The position numbers were made by a program, and so were the translations under genes. A stretch of DNA of 64,000 nt from Strongylocentrotus purpuratus (taxonomy: Eukaryota; Echinodermata; Echinoidea; Camarodonta; Strongylocentrotidae), in NCBI RefSeq assembly GCF_000002235.5, contig NW_022145604.1:7041077-7105076 (forward strand), read 5' to 3'. Shown here one piece after another: positions 26,195 to 39,493 of this stretch; within the stretch, counting starts at the first letter, position 1; each line of letters starts with the position of its first letter. The notes below the pieces were generated by a model, which worked only from the letters and a program-made list of their open reading frames with translations, was not told where the DNA came from and ran no database searches.

Positions 26195-26695
26195 TATGGT
26201 GATAATGATGACGATGGCAATGATCATGATGGCTATGGTGATGACGGTGATTATGATAATGGTGATGGCTATGGTGATAATACTGACGGTGATTATGATG
26301 ATGGCAATGGTGATAATGCTGACGGTGATTATGATGATGATGGTGATGGCTATGGTAATAATGCTGACAGTGATTAGGATGATGATTATGATGATTGTGA
26401 TGGCTATGGTGATAATACTGATGGTGATGATCATGATGGCTTTGGTGATAATGATGATGGTGATGGCAATGATCGTGATGGTTATGGTGATAATGCTGAC
26501 GGTGATTATGATGATGGTGATGGGGATGATCATGATGGCTATGGTGATAATGCTGATGGTGATTGTGATGATGGCAATGGTGATGGCGATGATCATGACA
26601 GTGATTATGATGGTGATGTTAATAGTGGTGATGATGATAATGATTGTGATGGCGATGATGACTTTGATGATTGTGATAATGATGTTGAAGGTGAA
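26195..26695. repeat. GATGGTGAT-type minisatellite, about 500 bp
   Basis: Degenerate tandem array built from GATGGTGATAATGAT, GATGGCAATGGTGAT and GATGGCTATGGTGATAATGCTGAC variants, with a higher-order unit of about 45 bases. All three forward frames and one reverse frame stay open for long distances because of the repeat. Confidence 0.9.
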
Positions 26696-27151
26696 AATTA
26701 AAATATTATTAATTTTATTTGCGCCCTTTCAACCCACCACACATTAAAAATGTTATCCGATAGTCATTACCATACAAACAAAAACAGAAAATAAATGATC
26801 AGATATATATTTTGCGGGTCACTATAAAACAAAAACAAACAGAAAAGAGAATAAGGGAAAGAATTTTGTAATTATCTTATTTTTTAAAAATACACATGAA
26901 CTGGAGTTACATAAATTGACAAAAGAAACATCAAATAAAATATTACTATCAAAGAATGCCTGGGGATTACCAAAATAAATTGATGTTTAAGGCTCTTCTC
27001 ATGTCATTGATTAGTCCATGGTTTACAATTTAAATAAAAACACATTTCAGAACTTTTACAACCAACCGCCTGCAATACAGCCATGAAATTTAAAAGCAGG
27101 GATGGGAACAATCATATTTTCATTTTTCAATGACAATACCAATGCCAATCG

Positions 27152-28206
27152 CTCCCCCCCCCGCGAATTTTTTTTCCGTACTCGAGAGAGCAAAAATCCC
27201 ATGTGCGCATGCGCGTGGACTTATGATTTCTCTGCTACTTCCCATACGAAATGTACATGTATTAAACGATGGCATAGTAGTCTTCAAACACAGACTCTGA
27301 TTTGCCAGTTTGACAAATCAATATGCGTATGTGTCGCGATGTGCTTATTCAAGTCTGTGTAGTTGTATGATTCAGACCCAGTAGTGCATATGGAAATACA
27401 TTGCAACTTGTATAGAATGGTATAGTAGTCTGCAAGCACAGACGCTAATCTGACAGTTTGACAACATACTAGTAGTGTGCTGAGAAGTACTTTATTCAAG
27501 TCGCCAACTTGTATAGAATGGTATAGTAGTCTGCAAGCACAGACGCTAATCTGACAGTTTGACAACATACTAGTAGTGTGCTGAGAAGTACTTTATTCAA
27601 GTCTGCGTAGAGAGAGAGAGAGTGAGAGAGCAGTGGCACAACACAGAAAACTACGAAAACTTGAATAAAAGCACTACTCAATACACAATAGGCCTATATT
27701 ATTCTGTCAAACTGTCAAAGGAGAGTCTGTGCTTGCATACTACTATGCCACTCTATAAGTTGAGGTGCATTTCCAATACACGCACCAGTAGGGTCTGAAT
27801 CATAAAACTACACATATTTGAATATAAAGCACTACTCAAGACACTATGTTGTCAAACTGTCCGATTAGCGTCTGTGCTTGCAGACTACTATACCATGCTA
27901 TTCAATTTGGGATGCATTTCTGTAAGCACTAAAATGTCTGAATCATACAACTACTCAGACTTGAATACTAGTACTATTGCTACGCACGATATATGCGTAA
28001 TTGTTTTGTCAAACTGGCAAATCAGAGTCTGTGTTTGAAGACTACTATGCCATCGTTTACTCGTAGAACGCGAATCGTGCACAGTAGATGCGAATACATG
28101 TACATTTCGTATGGGAAGTAGCAGAGAAATCACAAGTCCACGCGCATGCGCACATGGGGTATTTGCCCTCTCGAGTACGGAAAAAAAATTCGCCCCCCCC
28201 CCCCCG
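27152..28206. mobile_element. 1.05 kb inverted-repeat element with internal tandem repeats
   Basis: The outer arms are long inverted repeats. On the left: a C tract, CGCGAATTTTTTTTCCGTAC, CTCGAGAGAG, GCGCATGCGCGTGGACTT, CCCATACGAAATGTACATGT, GATGGCATAGTAGTCTTC, CAGACTCTGATTTGCCAGTT. On the right is the complement of each in reverse order up to the C tract at about 28193-28205. The centre carries two head-to-tail copies of a 101-bp unit (27404-27504 and 27505-27603), plus two inverted relatives near 27710-27770 and 27850-27915. No coding frame of note. Confidence 0.85.
27404..27603. repeat. two head-to-tail 101-bp units inside the inverted-repeat element
   Basis: The two copies are almost identical from CAACTTGTATAGAATGG through ACAGACGCTAATCTGACAG to TTTATTCAAGTC, so the duplication is recent. 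Confidence 0.92.
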
Positions 28207-30376
<2,170 letters not shown>

Positions 30377-31145
30377 TTAACCCTAAAAAGGCCGGGCTAT
30401 TTGAGGTCTTAGTATGGCCGGGCCGGGGCCATTATGCCCCCCCCCCCCCCTTAAGATCTCGGACGCGGAGCGGCCGATCGCCGCGAAAATTTGCACGCAT
30501 GTCAAGTGAAGTGTATAGAATAATATGATAATTTCAATTTTTTGAAAAATTCACTCATTTGCATATTTATGGTAATTTATGCAAATAAAGTCATAAAAAT
30601 CACATTTTTACCCATAAATCATATATTATTCATATATAAGCATTCTTTTTCACTAAATGTATTCATTAGACCATTCTGAATAATAATACGACAAAAAAAA
30701 TTGGAAGAGCCAGCTTATTCCTTATGTTATCCCTTTTGTAATTTCTTATGTATTTCATTGTTTTTTAACTTAGGTATTTCATTGTTTTTGTTGTTTTATT
30801 TCATTTCTTACTACAATTCAACTATTTTGACTCCAAAAACAACACCTAAACTTTAAACAAGACCCAATAACCCATGTTTGATCTGGTTTTAGGAAAAATG
30901 ACTTTTCCATATGTTTTGTACACAAATCACGAAAATGAGCGATTTTCGGGCTGACATGCAAAGACAAAAGGTCACATGACCTTGTAACCGCAGGTCCGAT
31001 TTTCAAAAAAATTCTTTTAAAAGTTGCGCAAGACTCGAAAGAAAAAAGTCAACCAGCGCCATCCGTATGCGTTCCCGAGCAATCGGAAAAATCGTGGAGG
31101 GGGGGGGGCCATAATGGCCCCTCCCCCCGGCCTTATTAGGGTTAA
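30377..31145. mobile_element. TTAA-flanked inverted-repeat element (piggyBac-type MITE)
   Basis: Ends read TTAA-CCCTAAAAAGGCCGGG on the left and CCCGGCCTTATTAGGG-TTAA on the right. A TTAA target duplication with ends starting CCCTA is the piggyBac hallmark. Both ends continue into GGGGCCATTATG / CATAATGGCCCC and homopolymer C/G tracts. The 769-bp interior is AT-rich and has no transposase. Confidence 0.8.
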
Positions 31146-31808
31146 AAAGTGGGGTGACGAACACCATGAGGTTGTATGGGATAAGAGCGTTAATTAAGAA
31201 TGATAAGATGCCTCAGTAGTGGTGCCTGGAAGTTCTCTGGACTTTCCTTGTGCACTATATATTTGCTGGAAGGCTGTTCCATTCTGGGTTAGCGTTGGGC
31301 AAAAGAAAACTTATATATACACATGTATCTGAAATTGAAACCGGTCATAATCATAGTGAAGAAAATAACTCTCAAGGATTTTTTTTTTCAATTGTTATAA
31401 TTATAACCAAATATATATATATACAGTTAAAAACTGAATCATGAATACCCTTACCAAGTTCTGCAATTATGTTAAAATTTGATTGTCCCAATTTTTTCTT
31501 CTTGAGAATGTGATATATCAAAGCTTACATCTTATATTATTGTTTTCCAGAATGTGTACTCCTATCACTATGTATTTCTTTACAAAACATGTTCCTTTAT
31601 ATGGTTTACAGATAAATTCAGCATTATTAGTACACCTGTAAGTATTGTAAATATAGTTACAATTTACCGTTACTTTGTATATTTTGATTTTTATATTGCG
31701 AAATAAAATTGAATTGAATTGAATTGAATACTACATTTAATGACAATTTTGTTATGTTTACTGACATCTGAAATTTTGCAAAGATTTTTTTCAAGACTGC
31801 TTGGCAAT
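31146..31808 (-). other. probable 3'UTR and flank of the coiled-coil gene
   Basis: AT-rich, with no coding signal. It holds a TATATATATATA run near 31413-31423 and a short GAATTGAATT repeat at 31710-31728. A minus-strand ATTAAA lies at about 31736-31741. Confidence 0.35.
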
Positions 31809-31921
31809 TTAAGGACCAGGAGGAGAAGAGGATGGATCCTGTAGACATGGCATTGCATCCGGTTCCTCTGACATATCAGCATATGGAGGAGAACCACAGC
31901 TTCCATCTGCACCCATGGTTT
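31809..31921 (-). CDS. coiled-coil gene, coding exon 2 (residues 299-335, stop)
   Basis: A pyrimidine-poor but usable TTTTTATACCAG acceptor is followed by an in-frame Pro/Ser-rich tail. The exon is clearly less AT-rich than its flanks. Confidence 0.7.
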
Positions 31922-33335
31922 CTGGTATAAAAAGGACATTGATTGGACTTTATTTGTTACTTCTATTAAAGTATAGAGAGAGGGTAAGTCTTGCAACAAC
32001 AACAAAAATAGATAAATATTTTGTAAAAAACAGGTTAACCATTATTTTTTACAATGATCATTACAAAATGACCAAAGAGGTGAGCGGTGAGAAAATTTAG
32101 AATCCTGATTTGATGAGTTGAATTATTACTATTTAATTATGCGAAATAAAATACTACCAATAATAACTAAACTAATAACGAATCAAAGATAAACAAACTC
32201 ACATAATTAATAATTATACGAAATTCATTACTGTCAAGGTTAACCTTATTTTACCAAAAATATGGGGTGCAACAATTTGAATATTATTATCACCCCTAAC
32301 CCTCCCCCAACCCTCTCCTGAAGAATCAGCCATTTTCAAAGACAAAATTAAATCTACTAAAAGTATTAGATTCCACTGTATCACACATACACACCAGAAA
32401 ATACAAGACTTCCTTCAATTAGTTTTCTTTCAACGCTTACCTGTTCCTTGGCCCCCTCGTTCTGCTTGCAGAAGTTCATATTTCTCACACCTGTCCTGAA
32501 AGTAATACATCCTCTCAACTGTATGCTTCATATTTTGGCGAAGCTGATTCACCTCTTCTACAAGATGTCTGTTCTGTTCCTCCAAAACACCCTCAGCGGA
32601 CATCCTCAAGTGGCTGTTCTCCTCCTTGAGCAGTTTCACCTGCTGTTCGAGGTCTTTGTTCTTAAGCGAGAGAATCTCCGTCTCCTGCATAAGGGTGGAG
32701 ACTATCTCTATTGTCTTGAGGTGGTTGACCTCATCTGACCTTCTCCTGAAGTGATACATCTCGTTGATTTGTTGGACAACTGTCAAAGGTTCTCTCACTG
32801 GCTCCAAAGCTGATGCCTTTGGCATGGATGACTCCGATGTGAATACTCCTCCAAGTTGTGACTGGTCTTGGGAGTATGTTAAAGTGCTCGCGTATGAAGC
32901 CCTGGGGACTTGAGCAAACGCAGATCCAAAATTGGAAGGGATAGAATCTGGTACGACATCATCATCAACTTCCTCATTGTATTGGACTCCTCCAAGTCCT
33001 GACTGGTCTTGGGAGTACTCTAAAGTGCTCGCGTATGAAGCCCCAGGGACTGTAGCAAACGCAGATCCAAAATTGAAAGGGATAGAATCTGGTACGACAT
33101 CATCATCAAATTCCTCATTGTCTTGGCCTCGATCCATGCTTTCAGTATCGGAAACCTGACTGCTCTTGTTGTTTGGTCCTTCACTCAATGAACTGTGTCT
33201 TTTGACTTGCGTATCAGCTGTTGGCTTGGAGTTATATTCACTTTCAGAAATCACTTGACCGGCTTCCACAATAAATGGCTGTTCTGCAGAAGGTCTCTTC
33301 ACCGGCGAATCCTGAACTGTTTGCTCTTCTGCCAT
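31809..33335 (-). CDS. coiled-coil protein of unknown family, with a 47-residue tandem repeat (335 aa)
   Basis: Two coding exons on the minus strand: 32441-33335 (donor ACAG|GTAAGC) and 31809-31921 (acceptor TTTTTATACCAG). They join in frame to give 335 codons plus TAA. Residues 1-72 are polar and disordered. Residues 73-119 and 120-166 are two adjacent near-identical repeats (N-E-E, acidic run, V-V-P-D-S-I-P, N-F-G-S-A-F, A-S-Y-A-S-T-L, Y-S-Q-D-Q-S, L-G-G-V). Residues about 205-292 form a strong coiled coil rich in Leu, Glu and Gln. The tail after the junction is short and Pro/Ser-rich (C-L-Q-D-P-S-S-S-P-P-G-P). No signal peptide or membrane segment is present. The ATG lies 17 bases after a TTGCAG acceptor, so a 5' non-coding exon is expected. 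I cannot name the family; adaptor proteins with this layout exist, but that is only a resemblance. Confidence 0.82.
32441..33335 (-). CDS. coiled-coil gene, coding exon 1 (residues 1-298)
   Basis: An 895-base exon carrying the disordered head, both 47-residue repeats and the coiled coil. Without splicing the frame would end three codons past the donor, in an implausible G-K-R end. Confidence 0.85.
32838..33119 (-). repeat. two adjacent 141-bp coding repeats
   Basis: Units 32979-33119 and 32838-32978 are exactly adjacent, 47 codons each, and differ at only a minority of positions by eye. The duplication is in frame and recent. Confidence 0.92.
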
Positions 33336-34950
33336 TTCAATCCAGTATAGGTCTGCAATGCAAGCATCAATGAATCACCTGGAAAAGTTCCAAATAAATG
33401 AATAATTACATTAATATATAACAAGAACAACAATGTGATAATGATAATGATGATGATGAATAGTAAAAACACTTATAATGATAATAATATAAATATATAT
33501 TTTTGAATGATGATTTAATAATTTTTTTAAAATGATAATAATGATATTAATACATTTAATAATAACAAAAATAATCATAATGATGATAATAATGAAAGCA
33601 ATAGTAATAATACGAATAATAATAATAATAATGATACTTATAAATCTTTGAAAATACGATTAGCATAAAGAACAATCAATATAGTCAATGAAATTTCTTT
33701 CTGACCCAAAAGCTGAAGGTTCCCTTATTTCATCATCAACCCCAAACATCATCCCTTCTACTTTTTTTTAAAGGGCCTTTTCAATAGCCTTATGTGCATC
33801 AACTCTTGTCAAGTGCAAACACATCATAATTGGACATGATGTCTGCGGGATATACAATAAGGTATTCAAATTGCCCAAGAGTTTATTTTTTCAAAAAGAT
33901 TTTCAATCGTGTTCCAAACTTTTTCAGGTCCAAGGAAAACAATCATCTAAGGATCTTCTTGCTCTGTTAACATTAGAGTTCCGTGCTGGCATCTTATCAA
34001 GTGATATTCTTTAGATATTAATTCTGAGAGATATTTCAAAATTAGATATCAAAATGGCTTCCTTGCTAGTTAAAGTGAGTTGATTATAACCAACATTATA
34101 TTTTGGGCTCTCACATATCTCTACAAACTAAAATGTGAAATCACCATTTAAAAATGGCATATTAAAAATGTCAGATTAACTATTTTATTAAACATGCTAG
34201 ATTAAACCTGTTGAATCCATGCAGCAATTTGAAAGTGTAAAACTACAATAATATTTTGAAAAAGTGGTCACTCTTCTGCCCTTTCAAATGATGATTCATA
34301 TATTACAGTGTGCAGAAGTATAACTCTCAGAATCAAATTCCATGCGGATTATCCCACCATGCTCTTTCATCATCGACCATTATTTTGATATCTACCATGC
34401 AGCTTCGGAGAACCTTTATATCTAATTTTCATGAATCAAAAAGCAACTAAATGTGGAAGATTAGTCGCAATATTTCAATACACAACTCTATTGTCATACC
34501 CAACAAAGCTAAACATTGTCTGTATTTTGGCAGTCTTGAATTAACAAAGGTAACAATGCTATGACCTTGTCTTATTGTCACTAAGCAAATAGCTACCCTG
34601 AAGAAAAGTACGCCAAGATATTTCCATTATATATCTCATGTATTACTACAACCATTTGCACAGTGTTGCCTATTCGCTTTCATGAAAGCTATAATCGTAG
34701 TATGATATACACTTCACATCGTATACAATGATTCTAAAATACAATTTTGTTCACAATGAGCAATTTTCATTCTCTATACTACTTACCAGAAGGTTATATT
34801 TCTGTCTATATGCGACGATACGGGATTATTGCTTTAGTTTTACTACGGTAAACATGGTAAAGCAGGTGTCTAATATCAAAATCATTTCATTTTTTAAAAT
34901 ACTTTTAGAGGCATGATATTATGAGATCATATCGATATATTCATACTCAC
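33336..34950 (-). other. probable 5' non-coding intron of the coiled-coil gene
   Basis: Runs between the donor at 34950 and the acceptor just before the start codon. It contains a low-complexity AAT/ATG/ATA stretch at 33420-33650 and otherwise AT-rich DNA. No coding exon was seen. Confidence 0.4.
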
Positions 34951-35035
34951 GAGTTTTTTTCGCTTGCGCTTGTATCTAGAGCTGTCATCGTCTAGTTCTC
35001 TCAACAACAAAACATGTGAATGAAAACTGAAACTT
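34951..35035 (-). other. candidate 5' non-coding exon of the coiled-coil gene
   Basis: On the minus strand a strong donor AAACTC|GTGAGTATG ends this segment. It could join to the TTGCAG acceptor upstream of the ATG at 33335. The upstream boundary is a guess. Confidence 0.35.
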
Positions 35036-35639
35036 GCCTGATCAACAAGTTGGGAGAGCATTCATTAAAAATATTTCTTGGTCTGATAGCGTTCTTTTAC
35101 ACATTAACACTTCAACAGATAACTACGCGTCACGGTGCATTGACATATTCAACTACGTCATCGTAACAAAAGGTGGGATTCCCCCCACCTTCGAACTAAC
35201 TCGAAATGGCTTACCTGTCTCCGCTGTCTGGCCTTTTATGGAATTTCAATTGTTTTCCCCACATTTCCCGAGCTCCCTTTGTGTGGATCTGTTTGGACAC
35301 ATTAAAGGCCTCATCTTCGCGTTGATGATGCTCATTTTATTGACCATCAAATTGCCACCTTAATTGAGGTGGGGATACAGATTTCCTATATTTAATCATC
35401 TGAATTCTTTTGAATGGGGCATGACGTTTGAAATACAACGCCCCCACTTTCACATATTTGATTTAACGAACATAATTATAATTCGAATGAGCATAGAAAA
35501 AAATCTATATACCGCCCCCTCCCATGCATGCTGTGAATCCACTGCGGAGTTGCATGCATGGACCCACGTCCACATCCTAATGCCCCCCCCCCCCCAAGTT
35601 AACTTGGTACAATGTTTATTTTCTTTATACACTGTTGCC

Positions 35640-36688
35640 AATATAAAAGTTAGCATGACCAGGGGCGGATCTGGGGGGGGGGGCCTGGACATCATTTTTT
35701 TTAAACTTTTTTTTTTTAATGTCGGGGGCAATTTTTTTTTTTGGTGCTTTCTATCTCCCAGACCGTCATATTGGTCATATAGATACATGACTATACATTT
35801 CCCCTCTGGCAGCATCCTTATGTACCCAATTGAGGTTGCAAAGACCGTCATTATTTTGTTAACATATTTTTTAAACGTATATAAATTATGGGGTCGGCAA
35901 TATAAAACAACTTTATTATTTAAACACCGAGAACTCCAGGCATTTATTGCGTTTTTTTTTTAAATTGTTGAAATAAATAAAAATCCTCAAAACCAAAGAG
36001 AAAACTTTCTAATGCAAACTCAAGATCATTATGTACATGTAAAGTATGATTATACTATATCAAACTCCCTTGACAAACTCTATGAACATGGAAAGTGTAT
36101 AGTCCTACACACTACACAGGCAATTATGTTTGAACTACAGGTATTTTACAAGATAGTATATTTCCCCGAAGTGTTAACATGTTTAGAACGGTCTGATAGT
36201 GTTATCCATAAATTCCAAAACAACGTTAGGTATTTTTAAATTATTTTAGGCGTAACCGTTGACTTAGTATTTAAAAAATTCCAATGTTCTGAACCAAAAA
36301 CCAAAAAAGAAAGAAAAAACGAAGAAGATAATTATAAAGATTTAAAAAAAAAGGAAAAAAAAAGAAGATATTATAAAGATTAAAACAAAAAGCACACAAA
36401 CCTCGGATACTCATATATTAACCATTTTGTTTGGTCAGTGGCGTAACGTGAGTCCATCAATCGAGGGGGCGCTATGATGATGATTGGGGGCCGGGGGCGG
36501 CCGGGGGCGGTGCAATTATCTTACTCAGGAAATTAAATGCGCGAATTATTGTGTAAGGCTGCATGAATAAGGGTGTGGGAGGTGGTCCGTGCGTTTTCTG
36601 AATCATCCTTTCTCCCTTATCCTTTATCCTTCCTCTCTTTTATTACTTTTTATTTATTGTTATGTCTTACTCTTTCAACCATTCGAAT

Positions 36689-36719
<31 letters not shown>

Positions 36720-36790
36720 CATTATTATTAGTATTATTATTATTTTTTTTTGGGGGGGGGGGGGGGGGGGGGTCACTGAGTTTGGTGAAT
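35640..36790. repeat. repeat-rich intergenic stretch with hAT-like ends and G/ATT tracts
   Basis: CAGGGGCGGATCTGG at 35660-35674 and CAGTGGCGTAACGTGAG at 36436-36452 look like terminal sequences of hAT-type elements, but no matching opposite ends were found. A (ATT)n run at 36689-36748 leads into a G tract at 36752-36772. Confidence 0.4.
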
Positions 36791-38159
36791 GAACGAGTTA
36801 ATAAAGTAGTTTACCGAAACTTCTGAAAGTGAGTCTGTCTCCCTCTCTGGCCACGTTGACTTATAAAAACATTCTTTTTATTTCTATGATAGGAAAGGGT
36901 ATAGCGTACTGACCTCAATATTATTTTGCTACCTTGCGTGTGATAGTCTTTGTCAGAAGCAAAGTAGAATACCGGTAGCAGTATTGTAAAATTAGCTCCT
37001 ATATAATATAGGAAAGTATTCTTCTATACTTTTACAATGTTTCTTGGTAGACAACTAGAACGGCCATTCGGTATTTCAATGCAATATCTGATGTTAGCCG
37101 TGTAACCGGTCAAAAGTCCAATGAAAACTACTTGAATTATTGGAGCTAGCTTTCATGAGTCTTACTTATTTGAAAATCAAATTTAGTAATATAAATGTAA
37201 TGCCACTCAGTTTTTTTATTGAAATATTGGCCTATAATTCATTAAGCAATTAAAATAAAAAATGGAAAAAAAAGGATGAAAGCTCAAGCGTAAAGCTTAC
37301 ATACGAAAATCCATAATCCTAATTATTATCATCAAAATTGGTGGAGAGTGGAGATGTTTGTAGATTGGCGTACCGGTAGCTTTCAGCACCTTTTATCAGC
37401 ATTTCCAAGTATAAAAGTGAATCAAGCAAACAAACAAATATTTATACTCTATATATTACACTGACAATCAAAAACAAATTATGGTTCACCTTGCTACCAT
37501 CGCTGAAAAAAAATCCCTAAACATGGGTCCCATTTTCAACAAAAATACCCCTAAATATGGGTCCACTTTTTCAATTTTCCAGGGTTTTTGCCATGCAAAC
37601 ACCCAAAAATGTTGTAAAATGGACTTTACTTTAAAAAAAAAATCAACCAAAATGACCCTTATAAATGGGTAGGGGTTTCGAGGCTTCAGCGGCAGCTCCC
37701 TGTTAAAACCAAATCGGAGTACCTCCCCCGGGATTAAATCAGAGATGTGAGACTGTCTCATGCAGACATGCCCCTCCCTGATTAAAATATATATGAGTAG
37801 TTACCATGCAATAAGAATGTTTGTCCACTGGAATTTCCTCAGTGGGTCTTCGTAATGAGACTATTTGAAACCTTTACCATCCTGTAAAAGAAAACGACAA
37901 CTGTATATCGTAACGCGTACTATAGTACTGGATTCGATTAACTGGGTATTGTTCAAACTTCACGGATCGTTGAATCTCATCATCAGTTTATAGTTAATTG
38001 TATTCTTTTTGTGACGAGCAGCTGTATGATTAATACTTTCATGTATGAACAAGGGGATGTTTCCTTGACTATAATTTGGTGTAACTCATGGGACGCGAGT
38101 TAAAATCAACCATCGGCGCCGACTGAATTGGACAGTGGAAGTGGAATTCAGAATCAGTT

Positions 38160-38242
38160 TTTTGACTAGATGATACCATTTGGAATTGCAGTTGCAAGTT
38201 CGTGTTTCAAGCAATTTTAGCCACGCCAGTGGCATATTGCAA
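38160..38242 (+). other. candidate 5' non-coding exon of ARL5
   Basis: GCAA|GTAAGTATC at 38241-38251 is a consensus donor. It could join to the TTTTGTGCAG acceptor ending at 39442, just before the ARL5 ATG. The 5' limit is arbitrary; sequence around 38097-38150 is GC-richer (GGCGCCGAC) as expected near a promoter. A pyrimidine-rich acceptor-like site at about 38440-38457 could add another non-coding exon. Confidence 0.35.
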
Positions 38243-39442
38243 GTAAGTATCACAGTCAACTCCTTCGTGTATATTCAGTATGCTCTCAATTTACTCAATT
38301 TCATTGTCCCTCCCTCTCTCTGTATGATTATGGACCTCTGCCTTGTGCAGCTGAGTCTGAAATAAAGTTCTGAATTGAATTGTGTGTTTGTTTGACTCTC
38401 ACCTGTACCTGCCCACTCTGTTGTCTGAGTCTTTCTCTTCTCTTTCTCTCTATCTAGCTTGGTCATGTTGGTCGAGCAGTCAAATGTGCAAAACCAAAAG
38501 ACTAAAGTCTGTCACAAAAAAAGTAAGACTAGAGTCTAATGTTAAAAACTTAAAAAGACAATTTTGAATTTGCCTGATGAGTGATCATTCATTCTCACTC
38601 TCAGTATTGATGCTGATGAATCAATGATTGAATGAGGCTGAGGTCATCCTACTTCATCGACTATGAGTATGTGTGACAATCGGACAAAATAAGTAAATCA
38701 ATGTACAAAAACATGTAGATCTAGGCCTACTGTATTGTGGCTGTTTGTTGTTTAATTTTTACAGCGCGTATCAATATCATTCAGTTGAGAATACACCATC
38801 GTTGTTGTGTAAGTTTCAGTATCAATTAAGTTGTGGCTTTGTCACAGGCCTGGTGATTTATAAAATATGATATTGATATCAAGTTATCAAATCTTACTGG
38901 ACCGGGCATGCATTTCGCTGTCTGTGTCCTGTGTGCCATAGACAAAACAGTAGAGGCGCTGCTCCGAGAATGAGGATCGTTCGCATAAACGAGGGTATTC
39001 TTGTATACGCCGCGCGGACAAAATAAGAATCATACATTTTTTTTCTTGCAGGTTAAGGTGTCTGGTTCCCGCATAATGAAATACCCCCAGTTTACCGTCT
39101 ACTTTCATGGGTTGTCCATCTTCCTGAGGATTTATCGCTCATAAATAATGTGAAAGTCTCTGTACAAAGTCAATGTAAAACGCATCAAGAAAATCATTGC
39201 TTAACCAAGAATTGTCAGCGAAAATTTGGACGATCCTTATTTTTATGGATGCGTCTGTCCGCGTTTACGAAGATGATCCTTGTTTGTGCGGACGATTCTT
39301 ATTTACAAACCTTGCAAACTTCTGTACCTTCAACATTCGCTGGAGGAGTCTCTGTGTAACTGTTACTCATGCATCACAAAGAAAAATGCAGAATAATTGA
39401 GAGAGTCTTGTTCTTTCCTCTTTTTTTTCTTCTTTTGTGCAG
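38243..39442 (+). other. probable 5'UTR intron of ARL5
   Basis: No coding exon is seen. It lies between the consensus donor at 38243 and the TTTTTTTTCTTCTTTTGTGCAG-type acceptor at 39442. Short open frames on both strands are uninterpretable. Confidence 0.35.
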
Positions 39443-39447
39443 ATGCA

Positions 39448-39493
39448 ATGGGTTATGTCTTCTCCAAGATCTGGAGTCTTTTCAACAATGAAG
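39448..39493 (+). CDS. ARL5: ARL5 exon 1: myristoylated N-terminal helix
   Basis: Encodes residues 1-15 with Gly2 and an amphipathic helix (V-F-S-K-I-W-S-L-F). The donor is GAAG|GTGAGA. Only five bases separate the start codon from the upstream acceptor, and they contain an out-of-frame ATG. Confidence 0.93.

Larger units (their letters stand above)
25141..27151. other. intergenic stretch with SINE-like copy and minisatellite
   Basis: No gene was recognised. The stretch contains the SINE-like copy at 25503-25664, the GATGGTGAT minisatellite at 26195-26695, and AT-rich filler. A run of 'GGGGGCTCTTTT' and 'CGGGGGCTATTT' repeats lies at 25890-26025. Confidence 0.5.

Noticed and set aside
26196..26747. 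Open frame of 183 codons, Met/Ile-rich, plus a reverse Ile/Thr-rich frame
   Set aside because: Entirely explained by the GATGGTGAT minisatellite; both strands stay open and the composition is repetitive.
35364..35963. Longest plus-strand open frame near 35.4 kb (199 codons)
   Set aside because: Crosses C, G and T homopolymers, encodes homopolymer-like F and G runs, has no domain and no splice context.
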